A stretch of DNA of 25,826 nucleotides, taken from contig DAOUHB010000110.1 in the NCBI GenBank assembly GCA_034428935.1, positions 1-25,826 of the forward strand. Reading direction: 5' to 3'. Positions within the stretch are counted from its first letter, which is position 1; each line of letters begins with the position of its first letter. Shown in pieces: positions 15,771 to 23,700 of the stretch. A program made the translations under genes and the position numbers. Source of the stretch: JAAYZQ01 sp034428935 (GTDB lineage: Bacteria; Chloroflexota; Anaerolineae; JAAYZQ01). The notes below the pieces were generated by a model that searched no databases, was not told the origin of the DNA, and saw nothing but the letters and a program-made list of their open reading frames with translations.

Positions 15771-15799
15771 TTGACGGCACGGCTTGCGGGTGCTATAAT
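15771..15799 (+). promoter_or_regulatory. Promoter of the M29 aminopeptidase gene
   Basis: TTGACG (15771-15776), a 17-nt spacer and a perfect TATAAT (15794-15799) form a near-consensus sigma-70 promoter. Transcription should start near 15806, leaving a leader of about 33 nt with a GAGGAGG ribosome site at 15823-15829. Confidence 0.85.
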
Positions 15800-15838
15800 C
15801 CCCTCGTCCCGATTCAAGCCAAGAGGAGGAGCAAGATC

Positions 15839-16942
15839 ATGATGGATCCCCGCGTCGAGACCATGGCCCGCATCCTGGTCGACTACTCCGTCGACGTTCA
15901 GCCCGGGCAGTTTGTGCGCATCGAAGGCACGCCCGACGGCGCGCCTCTTATCCTCGCCATCTACCGCCGGGTGCTGCAGCGCGGCGGCAACCCCTGGCTG
16001 CGCCTTTCCCTCGACGAGGCCGCCGAGATATTTTACAAGCTCGCCGGCGATGCCCAGTTGGACTTTGTCCCAAAGGTCACCGCGCAGCTCGTCGAGGAGA
16101 TCGACGTCAGCATCGGCGTGTGGACCGATTCAAACACCAAGGCTCTGAGCAACGTCGATCCGGCCAAGCAGGCCCGGGCCCAGGCCGCCCGCAGGCCCAT
16201 CAGCGAGCGCTTCCTGGAGCGGGCCGCGAACAAGGAGCTCAAGTGGGTCGGCACCGCCTACCCCACCCAGGCCTATGCCCAGGACGCCGAGATGTCGCTG
16301 TCCGAGTTCGAGGATTTTCTGTACGGTGCGGCCCTGGTACACGAGCCCGATCCCATCGCCGCCTGGCAGCAGGTCTCTCGCGACCAGCAAAAGCTCGTGG
16401 ACTGGCTCACGCCCAGGGAGCAAGTGCGCCTGGTGGGGCCCGACACCGACCTCACACTGTCCATCAAGGGCCGGAGCTGGGTGAACTGCGACGGCCACGA
16501 GAACTTTCCCGACGGCGAGGTCTTTACCGGGCCCATCGAGGACAGCGTCAACGGCCACGTGCGCTTTAGCTATCCCGCGTCGGAGGGTGGCCGCGAGGTG
16601 GAGGACGTGCGCCTGTGGTTCGAGAACGGCAAGGTGGTCAAGGCCACGGCCGCCAAGAACGAGGAGTTCCTGCTGGCCATGCTCGACACCGACGAAGGCG
16701 CCCGCTACCTGGGCGAGTTTGCCTTTGGCACCAATCCCGGCATCCAGCGTTTTACCAAGAACATTCTCTTTGACGAAAAGATCGGCGGCACGGTGCACAT
16801 GGCCGTGGGCACGGGCTATCCCGAGACGGGCAGCCTGAACCGCTCGGCCATCCACTGGGACATGATCTGCGACCTCCGCCAGGGAGGCGAGGTGTGGGTC
16901 GACGGGCAGCTCTTTGCCCGCGACGGCAAGTTCCAGATCTAG
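15839..16942 (+). CDS. M29-family metalloaminopeptidase (aminopeptidase T/AmpS type)
   Basis: A cytoplasmic dinuclear-metal aminopeptidase that removes N-terminal residues from peptides. The 367-residue product is of family length. Likely metal ligands are Glu227 in FPDGEVFTGP, Glu293 in LGEFAFGTNP, His320 in GGTVHMAVG, and His339 and Asp341 in RSAIHWDMICD. The Glu-to-Glu spacing and the closing HWDMICDLR agree with the M29 pattern. The N-terminal domain contains the usual VQPGQFVRIEG segment. The ATG at 15839 is preferred over a second in-frame ATG at 15842 because of the GAGGAGG site 9 nt upstream. It is a single-gene transcript bounded by its own promoter and a downstream hairpin. Metal identity (Co, Zn) is not visible. 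Confidence 0.93.
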   Translation: MMDPRVETMARILVDYSVDVQPGQFVRIEGTPDGAPLILAIYRRVLQRGGNPWLRLSLDEAAEIFYKLAGDAQLDFVPKVTAQLVEEIDVSIGVWTDSNTKALSNVDPAKQARAQAARRPISERFLERAANKELKWVGTAYPTQAYAQDAEMSLSEFEDFLYGAALVHEPDPIAAWQQVSRDQQKLVDWLTPREQVRLVGPDTDLTLSIKGRSWVNCDGHENFPDGEVFTGPIEDSVNGHVRFSYPASEGGREVEDVRLWFENGKVVKATAAKNEEFLLAMLDTDEGARYLGEFAFGTNPGIQRFTKNILFDEKIGGTVHMAVGTGYPETGSLNRSAIHWDMICDLRQGGEVWVDGQLFARDGKFQI

Positions 16943-17047
16943 CAGGGCTCGCCGCCGGCCCCGGGCCCTGGACGGGCTCCGCGCCCACGCCAGGTGTTAT
17001 CCCCGGTGGCGGCGGTCTGTGGGCCCGGCACCACGACCGTACACCCG

Positions 17048-17090
17048 GCGCTGCGCCAGCATGCCTTGCTGGCGCAGCGCTCTCTATGCT
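17048..17090 (+). terminator. Strong stem-loop, probable terminator after the M29 gene
   Basis: Bases 17048-17061 and 17067-17080 are perfect 14-bp complements around a 5-nt loop, followed by TCTCTATGCT. The stem is very stable. The T-tract is weak, so termination may be incomplete or the hairpin may protect the mRNA 3' end. It lies about 105 nt after the aminopeptidase stop and about 80 nt before the cox promoter. Confidence 0.6.
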
Positions 17091-17162
17091 CGACCGACGA
17101 GGCTTGACCCTTCTGCAACCTGGCGCCGTCCGCTTCTGTATAGACAAGAGAAACCCTGGAAG

Positions 17163-17191
17163 TTTGCGTCCTGGCACACTTATGGTATAAT
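17163..17191 (+). promoter_or_regulatory. Promoter of the cytochrome oxidase operon (extended -10)
   Basis: A perfect TATAAT (17186-17191) is preceded by TGG, giving an extended -10 (TGnTATAAT). The -35 is weak (TTTGCG at 17163-17168, 17-nt spacer). Extended -10 promoters can work without a good -35. A weak -35 also leaves room for an activator. Confidence 0.62.
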
Positions 17192-17205
17192 CTGGCCCGA
17201 GACAA

Positions 17206-17224
17206 CGATGCTCTCCGGGCATCG
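17206..17224 (+). promoter_or_regulatory. Hairpin in the coxB leader
   Basis: CGATGC (17206-17211) and GCATCG (17219-17224) form a 6-bp stem with a 7-nt loop, about 8 nt into the predicted transcript. The rest of the leader runs to the GTG at 17322. A 5'-end stem may stabilise the mRNA; a regulatory role is speculative. Confidence 0.35.
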
Positions 17225-17321
17225 GTGGCCGTGACGTGCCTCTCTGCCTCATAGTTGAGGTTCCCGAACACGACAATTGACGCCGTTTTTCTCTCATAGC
17301 ACGCCATCGAGGAGGAACAGT

Positions 17322-18335
17322 GTGAAACACCTAGCTGTTGCGTCCGTCCTGGTCGTCATCGTCACCCTGTTGGTGATTCTGCTCTTGACTTCGACCAACC
17401 TTCTACCGGGGCTGGCCAGCGAGGAGGGCGCGTTCGTAGACCAGATGTTCCGCGCCCAGATCTATGTCATTGCTTTTATCTTTTCGCTGATCGTCGTCCT
17501 TGTCCTGTACAGCGTAGTCGTCTTCCGGCAAAAGCCGGGCGACGAGAGCGAAGGCCAATACATTACGGGCAACACTGCCCTGGAAATCGGGTGGACGTTG
17601 GTGCCCCTCGTGATCGTCATCATCTTTGCCACCTGGGGGGCCCTGCACCTGGCCGAGGTCACGGCCGGTGAGGAAGGTGAGCTCGTCGTCGAGGTCACCG
17701 GCTTTCAGTTTGGCTGGCGCTTTGACTACCCCGATGCCGGCGTCAGTTCCGATGAGCTGTGGCTGCCCCTGAACCGCCAGGCCCTCTTTCGCATCACCTC
17801 CCGCGACGTCATCCATTCCTTCTGGGTGCCCGAGTTTCGGCTCAAGCAGGATGCCGTGCCGGGCAGGTGGACCGAGCTGCGCGTCAAGCCCACAGAGACG
17901 GGCGACTACCGGTTGCGCTGCGCCGAGCTGTGCGGCTATGCCCACGCCGCCATGATCTCCCGGGTGGTCGTCGTCGAGCCCGCCGCCTTTGAGGCCTGGC
18001 TGCAGGGCATGAGCGTCGCCCAGCCCACCGGCGACGACACGTCGCCGGCGGGGCGGGGCGCGATGATGGTCCAGGATAACGGCTGTACCTCCTGCCACAG
18101 TGTCGACGGCACCACCCTGGTGGGCCCCTCGTGGCAGGGAGTGTTCGGCAGCGAGCGCCAGCTCGAAGACGGCTCGACGGTCACCGCCGACGAGGAATAC
18201 CTGCGCCGCGCGATCCTGGATCCCGGCTCGCAGGTCGTCGCCGGCTTTCCCAACATCATGCCCGCCGCCTACAACTTCTTGCCCGAAGAAGACATCACAG
18301 CCATGGTCGAATACATCAAGACTCTGAGCCGTTGA
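17322..18335 (+). CDS. coxB: Cytochrome c oxidase subunit II with fused cytochrome c (caa3 type)
   Basis: The electron-entry subunit of a caa3-type oxidase, 337 residues. Three hydrophobic stretches come first (about 4-29, 47-68, 88-107); the first may be a cleaved signal. The CuA cupredoxin domain carries all ligands: His165 (DVIHSFWVPEF) and CAELCGYAHAAM with Cys200, Glu202 (backbone), Cys204, His208 and Met211. A C-terminal class I cytochrome c domain has heme motif CTSCH (255-259) and likely axial Met313 in NIMPAAY. The start is the GTG at 17322, 8 nt after a GAGGAGG site; an upstream in-frame ATG at 17277 lacks such a site. The fused cytochrome accepts electrons directly from a periplasmic or membrane donor. 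First gene of the operon. Confidence 0.96.
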   Translation: MKHLAVASVLVVIVTLLVILLLTSTNLLPGLASEEGAFVDQMFRAQIYVIAFIFSLIVVLVLYSVVVFRQKPGDESEGQYITGNTALEIGWTLVPLVIVIIFATWGALHLAEVTAGEEGELVVEVTGFQFGWRFDYPDAGVSSDELWLPLNRQALFRITSRDVIHSFWVPEFRLKQDAVPGRWTELRVKPTETGDYRLRCAELCGYAHAAMISRVVVVEPAAFEAWLQGMSVAQPTGDDTSPAGRGAMMVQDNGCTSCHSVDGTTLVGPSWQGVFGSERQLEDGSTVTADEEYLRRAILDPGSQVVAGFPNIMPAAYNFLPEEDITAMVEYIKTLSR

Positions 18336-18346
18336 GGAGGACAGAC

Positions 18347-20200
18347 ATGACCTTCTTTTCTCTGGGTATCGTCCGGGGCCTCGTGGCCCAGGTCCTGGGC
18401 ACGTTGCTGGGTATGGGTCTGGTCGTTGGCATCCGCGCTCTCATGGGCCTCGAACCCTGGAAGGCCGAGCCGGCTGCCGTCATCGGCGCCATCGTGGGCA
18501 CCATCACGTTCCTGATCGGCGCCGGCACCATGAGTGATTGGTTCAAATGGGTGGGCGGCCACGAGACGCCCCTCCACCACGGCCCGCCCCGGGGCCGTCC
18601 TGCCTGGATGCGCTACTTTGACGTCGACTATTCGCACAAAGTGATCGGCATCCAGTACATCGTCCTGTCGATCTTTTTGCTGCTGGTGGGCGGGGCCATG
18701 GCCAGCATCTTTCGCGTCGAGCTGGCCGCCGCCGGCCGCCAGTTCCTGGACCCCGCCGTCTTTAACACGATGATCGGCATGCACGGTTGGGGCATGATCG
18801 TCTCCATCCTGCTGGGCATCTCGGGCCTGGCCAACTACCTGATCCCCCTGCTCATCGGCGCCGACGACATGGCCTTCCCCCGCCTGAACGCCTGGGCCTT
18901 CTGGCTCAACGTGCCGGCAACCCTCATCTTTTTCGCCAGCATGGTCGTCGGCGGCTGGAACACCGGCTGGACGGGCTATCCGCCCCTGAGCGCCCAGGCG
19001 CCCCTGGGCATGCAGATGTACTTTGTGTCCGTATTCTTTTTCGGCATCTCGTCCATCACGGGTGCCGTCAACATCCTGACCACCATCCTGACCATGCGCG
19101 CGCCGGGCATGTCGCTGTTCCGCATGCCCATCCTGTCGTGGGGCATCCTGGCCACCAACGTCATTACCCTCACCGCCACCCAGCTCATTGCCCTGTCGTT
19201 CATCATGGTCATGTTGCAGCGCCTGCTGGGCATGGGCTTCTTTGACCCGGCACAGGGCGGCAACCCCATCCTCTTCCAGCACCTCTTCTGGTTCTATTCC
19301 CACCCGGCGGTCTATGTCTTTGTGCTGCCCGGGTTGGGGGTCATCAGCGAGCTGCTGCCCGTCTTTGCCCGCAAGCCCCTCTTTGGCTACAAGTGGGTTG
19401 CCCTCTCGAGCATGGCCATCGCCCTGGCCGGCTTCCTGGTGTGGGCGCACCACATGTTCACCTCCGGCATGGAGAGCTTTTTGCGGGTGCCCTTCATGTT
19501 CTCCACCTTGCTGGTGGCCATCCCCACCGGCGTCAAGTTCTTTAGCTGGGTGGGCACCATCTGGGGCGGCAAGCTGAGCTTCCCGACGCCCATGCTCTTT
19601 GTCCTGGGCGCCCTGTCCGTCTTCTTGATCGGCGGCCTCAGCGGCCCGCCCAACGGCATCGTCACCACCGACCTGTTTCTGCACGACACCTACTGGATCG
19701 TCGGCCACTTTCACGCCACCATGTTTGGCGGGTTCGTCTTTCCCTTCTTTGCCGGGCTCTACTACTGGTTCCCAAAGGTGACGGGGCGCATGTACAACGA
19801 GCGGCTGGGCAAGCTCCACTTCTGGCTCATGACGCCCGCCTTCTGGGTGCAGAGCCTGGGCCAGATGCAGGTCGGCCTGCTGGGCATGCGCCGCCGCATC
19901 GTCGACTATGACCCGGCCCTGGGCATCGACGGGGGGCAGCTCGCCATCACCATCGCCGCCTTTGTCATCGGCCTGTCGGTGGTCATCGCCATCGCCAACC
20001 TGGCCTGGAGCGCCTGGCGGGGCGTGGTGGCCGAGCGCAATCCCTGGCGCTCGCGCTCGCCCGAGTGGCAGATCCCGTCGCCCGTGCCCGAGCTGAACTA
20101 CCCCGGCTCCATCCAGGTCGTCGGCGACCCCTACGATTACGGCTTGCCCGGCTCGCGCTACGTAAAGGTGCCGTCGACGGCACCGGCGGCCGGCGATTAA
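18347..20200 (+). CDS. ctaD: Heme-copper oxidase subunit I, A2-like
   Basis: The catalytic subunit that reduces oxygen and pumps protons, 617 residues. Low-spin heme ligands are His146 (IGMHGWGM) and His456. Heme a3 is ligated by His454 (VGHFHATM). CuB ligands are His319 in WFYSHPAVY and His368/His369 in WAHHMFTSG. Tyr323 is the cross-linked tyrosine. The D-channel glutamate of HPEVY is replaced by Ala, and Tyr-Ser precede the His, which is the published signature of A2-type oxidases. An extra N-terminal segment of about 90 residues with two predicted helices precedes the usual start (DYSHKVIGIQY). The ATG at 18347 has a GAGGAGG site and lies 11 nt after coxB. Complete. Confidence 0.97.
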   Translation: MTFFSLGIVRGLVAQVLGTLLGMGLVVGIRALMGLEPWKAEPAAVIGAIVGTITFLIGAGTMSDWFKWVGGHETPLHHGPPRGRPAWMRYFDVDYSHKVIGIQYIVLSIFLLLVGGAMASIFRVELAAAGRQFLDPAVFNTMIGMHGWGMIVSILLGISGLANYLIPLLIGADDMAFPRLNAWAFWLNVPATLIFFASMVVGGWNTGWTGYPPLSAQAPLGMQMYFVSVFFFGISSITGAVNILTTILTMRAPGMSLFRMPILSWGILATNVITLTATQLIALSFIMVMLQRLLGMGFFDPAQGGNPILFQHLFWFYSHPAVYVFVLPGLGVISELLPVFARKPLFGYKWVALSSMAIALAGFLVWAHHMFTSGMESFLRVPFMFSTLLVAIPTGVKFFSWVGTIWGGKLSFPTPMLFVLGALSVFLIGGLSGPPNGIVTTDLFLHDTYWIVGHFHATMFGGFVFPFFAGLYYWFPKVTGRMYNERLGKLHFWLMTPAFWVQSLGQMQVGLLGMRRRIVDYDPALGIDGGQLAITIAAFVIGLSVVIAIANLAWSAWRGVVAERNPWRSRSPEWQIPSPVPELNYPGSIQVVGDPYDYGLPGSRYVKVPSTAPAAGD

Positions 20201-20219
20201 CACAGGAGGCGAACCACCC

Positions 20220-20453
20220 ATGGCACAAGAATCCAAACAGAACCATCCCCGGGAAGGGCGCAGGGCCGCCTACCGGCTGGGCTTTCTGGTCCTGGTGGGC
20301 CTGGCCGTGCTCACCGGCCTGGAGTTTCTCATCGCCGGGGTCACCGACGGCTCGGCGGTGTTTCTGTTCATCATTGCCCTGATCAAGGCGGGCATCATCC
20401 TGCAATACTACATGCACGTCCGCAGCGTGTGGGCCGAAGAGGAGTCACACTGA
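20220..20453 (+). CDS. ctaF: Cytochrome c oxidase subunit IV (prokaryotic, COX4-pro type)
   Basis: A small 77-residue accessory subunit of the oxidase. Two membrane helices (about 19-39 and 46-65) are followed by QYYMHVRSVWAEE, resembling the conserved end of bacterial subunit IV. It probably stabilises the subunit I/III interface. An AGGAGG site precedes the ATG at 20220. Its stop overlaps the next start as TGATG, so subunits IV and III are translated together. The call rests on size, helix pattern and operon position more than on strict sequence identity. Confidence 0.85.
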   Translation: MAQESKQNHPREGRRAAYRLGFLVLVGLAVLTGLEFLIAGVTDGSAVFLFIIALIKAGIILQYYMHVRSVWAEEESH

Positions 20454-21019
20454 TGAGCGCCGAGACCATGCGAACCTACCGCGAGCAGGTCCGGGCCAAC
20501 CGCCTTGGCCTGTGGCTGTTCTTTGCTTCCGAGTCGTTCATGTTTGGCGGGCTCCTGGCCTCGCGCTTTTACCTGTGGGGCAACACCAGGCCCGAGCTGG
20601 ACCAGATCCTGGGCCTGGTGGTGACGGCCGTTTTGCTGGTGAGCAGCTTTTTCATGAACCGGGCCGAGTCGGCCGTCGCCCACGACGATCGCCGGACCTT
20701 TCTCAGCAGCCTGCTCATCACCGCCGCCCTGGGCACCCTCTTTCTCGTGGGGGTCGTGGGCTTTGAGTGGCAGGGGCACATCCGGCCCTGGGACGGCATC
20801 TTTGGTGCCGTGCTCTTTGGCATGACCGGGCTGCACGCCCTCCACGTCCTGACGGGCGTCATCCTGATCCTCATCGTCTGGAACGCCGGTCGCAAGGGGC
20901 GCTACAGCGCCGAGCGCCACTGGGGCGTGGAGGCCTGCGCCATCTACTGGCACTTTGTGGACGTCGTCTGGGTCTTTTTCTATCCCGCCCTCTATCTCAT
21001 GGGCACCGTCGTCCATTGA
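20453..21019 (+). CDS. ctaE: Cytochrome c oxidase subunit III
   Basis: A 188-residue membrane subunit with five predicted helices, the short form typical of caa3 oxidases. Family features are NRLGLWLFFASESFMFGGLL near the start, GMTGLHALHVLTGV in the middle and YWHFVDVVWVFFYPALYL at the end. It supports stable proton uptake by subunit I. The ATG at 20453 overlaps the ctaF stop and has GAGGAG 8 nt upstream; an in-frame ATG at 20429 lies inside ctaF and is not preferred. A 10-bp stem-loop follows before ctaG. Confidence 0.95.
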   Translation: MSAETMRTYREQVRANRLGLWLFFASESFMFGGLLASRFYLWGNTRPELDQILGLVVTAVLLVSSFFMNRAESAVAHDDRRTFLSSLLITAALGTLFLVGVVGFEWQGHIRPWDGIFGAVLFGMTGLHALHVLTGVILILIVWNAGRKGRYSAERHWGVEACAIYWHFVDVVWVFFYPALYLMGTVVH

Positions 21020-21029
21020 GCGAGATGCC

Positions 21030-21062
21030 GGCTGGCAGCGGGCCGCGGGCCTGCTGCCAGCC
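21030..21062 (+). promoter_or_regulatory. Stem-loop between subunit III and ctaG genes
   Basis: GGCTGGCAGC (21030-21039) and GCTGCCAGCC (21053-21062) are perfect 10-bp arms around a GC-rich 13-nt loop. It lies in the only sizeable gap within the first seven genes, at the boundary between structural subunits and assembly factors. No T-run follows. It may lower downstream expression or protect the upstream mRNA after processing. Confidence 0.5.
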
Positions 21063-21074
21063 TCCTGGCCCGTG

Positions 21075-21983
21075 ATGAATGCCTTCCTCGACGTAATCCT
21101 GCTCTCCTGGGGCTGGCGATTCGAGATCATCCTGTCCCTGGGGCTGGCCGTGGTGCTGCACCTGGCCGGTCGCTGGCGCCTGCGCCGGCGCGGCGGCAAG
21201 AAGCTCGTCGCCCCATGGCGCACGGTGGCCTACCTGGCCGGGATCTTGGTCGTGGCCGTGGCCCTCATGTCGCCCATCGACGCCCTGGCGAGCCAGTACT
21301 TTTACATGCACATGGTCCAGCACCTGCTCCTGGTCATGATCGCGCCGCCGCTGCTGTGGATCGCCAACCCCATGCCCGTGGCCATGTGGGGCCTGCCGGC
21401 GGTCCTGCGCCGCGAGGTGGGCGGCTGGCTCAAGCCCGGCGCCACCGTCCGGCGCGCCATCCGCAGCCTGACGACGCCCGGCCTGACCTGGATCTATTTC
21501 GTCGTCGTCCTGGTTGGCTGGCACGACCCCAGCGCCTACGACGCCGCCCTGGAGAGCGACCTGATCCACGACCTGGAGCACATCACCTTCTTTGGCACGG
21601 CGATGCTGTTCTGGTGGCACCTCATCGGCGCGGCCCCCAATATCCACAAACCCCTTTCCCGGGGGATGCGGGTGGCCTATGCCCTCTCGGTCGTGCCGCC
21701 CAACATGCTCACCGGCGTGGCCATCTCGTTTGCCACCGAGCCCATCTATTCCTTCTACTCGCGCATCGCGCGCGGGGGCGGCATGACGATCATGCAGGAC
21801 CAGATGCTGGCCGGGGTCATCATGTGGATCCCGGGGAGCATGATGTACATCATCGCCGCCCTGGTCTTCCTGGCCCAGATTCTGGGCGACGAAGAGCGGA
21901 AAGAGCCCCTGCCCGAGTCGGAGTGGGCCACCGAGGAGCACATGATGGCACCCGGCCTCGAAAAGCGGGAGAAGCTGCCGTGA
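21075..21983 (+). CDS. ctaG: CtaG-type cytochrome c oxidase assembly protein (Caa3_CtaG family)
   Basis: A polytopic membrane protein of 302 residues needed for assembly of caa3 oxidases, thought to assist CuB insertion. It is the multi-pass Bacillus-type CtaG, unrelated to the single-pass Cox11-type CtaG. Family features are YFYMHMVQHLLLVMIAPPLL, LIHDLEHITFFGTAMLFWWH and PIYSFYSR followed by DQMLAGVIMWIPGSM. Several Met and His residues near membrane faces could bind copper. The ATG at 21075 lacks a clear ribosome site; a GTG one codon earlier is possible. The stop overlaps the SURF1 start as GTGA. Confidence 0.9.
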   Translation: MNAFLDVILLSWGWRFEIILSLGLAVVLHLAGRWRLRRRGGKKLVAPWRTVAYLAGILVVAVALMSPIDALASQYFYMHMVQHLLLVMIAPPLLWIANPMPVAMWGLPAVLRREVGGWLKPGATVRRAIRSLTTPGLTWIYFVVVLVGWHDPSAYDAALESDLIHDLEHITFFGTAMLFWWHLIGAAPNIHKPLSRGMRVAYALSVVPPNMLTGVAISFATEPIYSFYSRIARGGGMTIMQDQMLAGVIMWIPGSMMYIIAALVFLAQILGDEERKEPLPESEWATEEHMMAPGLEKREKLP

Positions 21984-22768
21984 GCCGCGCCCACGTCCTG
22001 GCTCGTTGGCTGCCCCTGCGGGCGCTGGTCAGCCGGCGCTGGCTGCTGACGACCCTGGTCGTCCTGGCCGGCATGGCCGTCCTCGTCCGGCTGGGCCTGT
22101 GGCAGCTCGACCGGCTGGAGCAGCGCCAGGCGCGCAACGCGCTCCTGGTGGAGCAGTTGTCGGCCGCGCCGTTGGACCTGAACGCCGAATCGCTGCCCGC
22201 CGACCCCTCCGAGGTCACCAACCAGCGAGCGGTGGCGCGCGGCGAGTTTGACTTTTCGCAGCAGGTGGCCCTGACCCTGCAGAACTGGGAGGGCCAGCCG
22301 GGCCTGCACCTCCTCGCTCCCCTGCGCCTGGAGGGCAGGGAGGAGGCGGTGCTGGTCGATCGCGGCTGGATCCCCTTCGAGGACTCGGCTCCCGAAGAGT
22401 GGAGTCGCTTCGACGAGGCCGACACGCAGACCGTCGGCGGCTTCCTGCAGCCTTCGCAGCCGCCGCCCCGGGGCGACGCCCCCGCTGCTGCGAACCCGGG
22501 GCCGCAGCGCGAGTGGTACCGCGTCGACGTCCAGGCCATCCAGGCCCAGGTGCCCTATCCCCTGCTGCCCGTCTACCTGTTGCAGACGCCAGGGGAGGGG
22601 CAGGAGAGCGCCGGGCTCTCGCTGCCCTACCGGCCCGAGCCGCAGCCCGACCTGTCGGAAGGCCGGCACCTGGGCTATGCCGTCCAGTTCTTTCTCTTTG
22701 CCCTGATCCTGGGGGCGGGTTACGCCCGGGTCGTGGGCAAGAGGACCTACGAAGCAGAGGAGTCATAA
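21980..22768 (+). CDS. SURF1 family oxidase biogenesis protein
   Basis: SURF1 proteins help insert heme A into oxidase subunit I. The 262-residue product has two terminal membrane helices bracketing an outer domain, the family layout. Signatures are VLVRLGLWQLDRLEQRQARN after the first helix, LLAPLRL and VLVDRGWIPFED in the middle, and HLGYAVQFFLFALILGAGYA at the end. A Pro/Ala-rich segment (PSQPPPRGDAPAAANPGP) interrupts the outer domain. The start is GTG at 21980, overlapping ctaG by 4 nt. The stop overlaps the ctaB start as TAATG. Confidence 0.92.
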   Translation: MSRAHVLARWLPLRALVSRRWLLTTLVVLAGMAVLVRLGLWQLDRLEQRQARNALLVEQLSAAPLDLNAESLPADPSEVTNQRAVARGEFDFSQQVALTLQNWEGQPGLHLLAPLRLEGREEAVLVDRGWIPFEDSAPEEWSRFDEADTQTVGGFLQPSQPPPRGDAPAAANPGPQREWYRVDVQAIQAQVPYPLLPVYLLQTPGEGQESAGLSLPYRPEPQPDLSEGRHLGYAVQFFLFALILGAGYARVVGKRTYEAEES

Positions 22769-23691
22769 TGGGTTTGTCCGAAATTGTCAGCCGGACCTCG
22801 GCGAGCAGGGAGGTCGGCAACGCCGCCACGCTCTCGTTCCGGCAGAGCCTTCTCATCCTGTTCAAGGTGCGCATCGTCGCGTTGCTGCTCATGGCCGCCG
22901 TGGGCGGCGCCTTCCTGGCGACCGGGGGCTGGCCCGGCCTGGGCCCCCTGGCCCTGCTCCTGGTGGCCGGCGGCCTGTCGGCCTCGGGCGCTTCGGCCCT
23001 CAACGAGTGGCTGGAGAAGGACCGGGATGCCCTCATGACGCGCACCAGGCACCGCCGTCCCCTGGTCACGGGGTCCATTCCGCGGCCGGCCTGGGTGCCC
23101 TACGCCGGCCTGCTCATGATCCTGTTGCCGTCCCTGGCGGTGCTGCCCTTTAACCCTCCCCTGGCGGCCTTCTTGCTGCTGGGGGCCATCATCTACGTGC
23201 CGGTCTATACCATCTGGCTCAAGCCCCGCACGCCCCTGAACATCGTCATCGGCGGCTTTGCGGGGAGCGCGGCTGTCCTGAGCGGCAGCGCGGCGGTGGG
23301 CAACTGGAGCGAGCCGGCGGCCGTCATCCTGGCGTTGCTGGTTTTCCTGTGGACGCCGACCCACTTCTGGAGCCTGGCCATCGTCTACCGCGAGGACTAT
23401 GCCCGGGGCAGCTTTCCCATGCTGCCCGTGCAGGTCCGGCCCCGTCCCGCGGCCTGGTGGGTGCTGCTGCACACCGCTGGCACCGTCCTGGCGGCCCTGG
23501 CCCTGGTGGCCCATCCCGACCTGGGCTGGCTCTACTTCCTGCCCATCGGCGCGGCTAGCGCCTACATGCTGGCCCGCAATCTGCGGCTGCTGGTGCAGCC
23601 CACCGGCAGGCAGGCCTACGCCCTGTTCCACACGTCCAATATCTACCTGGCCCTGGTGTTGCTCATGGCCTGCCTGGACGCCGTTCTGTGA
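22768..23691 (+). CDS. ctaB: Protoheme IX farnesyltransferase (heme O synthase)
   Basis: A UbiA-superfamily membrane prenyltransferase that attaches a farnesyl group to protoheme to give heme O, the precursor of heme A. The 307-residue product has the allylic-diphosphate-binding motif ALNEWLEKDRDALMTRTRHR (78-97) and the second conserved loop IVYREDYARGSFPMLPV. About eight or nine helices fill the rest. Length is typical. The ATG shares a base with the SURF1 stop. It acts just before CtaA, encoded 9 nt downstream, so heme A is made where the oxidase is assembled. Confidence 0.95.
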   Translation: MGLSEIVSRTSASREVGNAATLSFRQSLLILFKVRIVALLLMAAVGGAFLATGGWPGLGPLALLLVAGGLSASGASALNEWLEKDRDALMTRTRHRRPLVTGSIPRPAWVPYAGLLMILLPSLAVLPFNPPLAAFLLLGAIIYVPVYTIWLKPRTPLNIVIGGFAGSAAVLSGSAAVGNWSEPAAVILALLVFLWTPTHFWSLAIVYREDYARGSFPMLPVQVRPRPAAWWVLLHTAGTVLAALALVAHPDLGWLYFLPIGAASAYMLARNLRLLVQPTGRQAYALFHTSNIYLALVLLMACLDAVL

Positions 23692-23700
23692 GCTAGTGCC

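Larger units (their letters stand above)
16943..17321. other. Non-coding gap between aminopeptidase gene and cox operon
   Basis: This 379-nt stretch holds no convincing gene. It contains a strong stem-loop at 17048-17080 (likely terminator of the aminopeptidase transcript), the cox operon promoter at 17163-17191, and a cox leader of about 124 nt with a small hairpin at 17206-17224. A minus-strand open frame across the gap has no family resemblance and runs over both the promoter and the terminator, so it is discounted. Confidence 0.75.

Noticed and set aside
16939..17307. 122-residue minus-strand open frame in the gap before coxB
   Set aside because: It overlaps the cox promoter, the terminator hairpin and the end of the aminopeptidase gene, and has no recognisable domain.
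18269..20236. 655-residue minus-strand open frame antisense to ctaD
   Set aside because: His/Asp/Gly/Gln-rich shadow of hydrophobic codons in ctaD; no motif or ribosome site.
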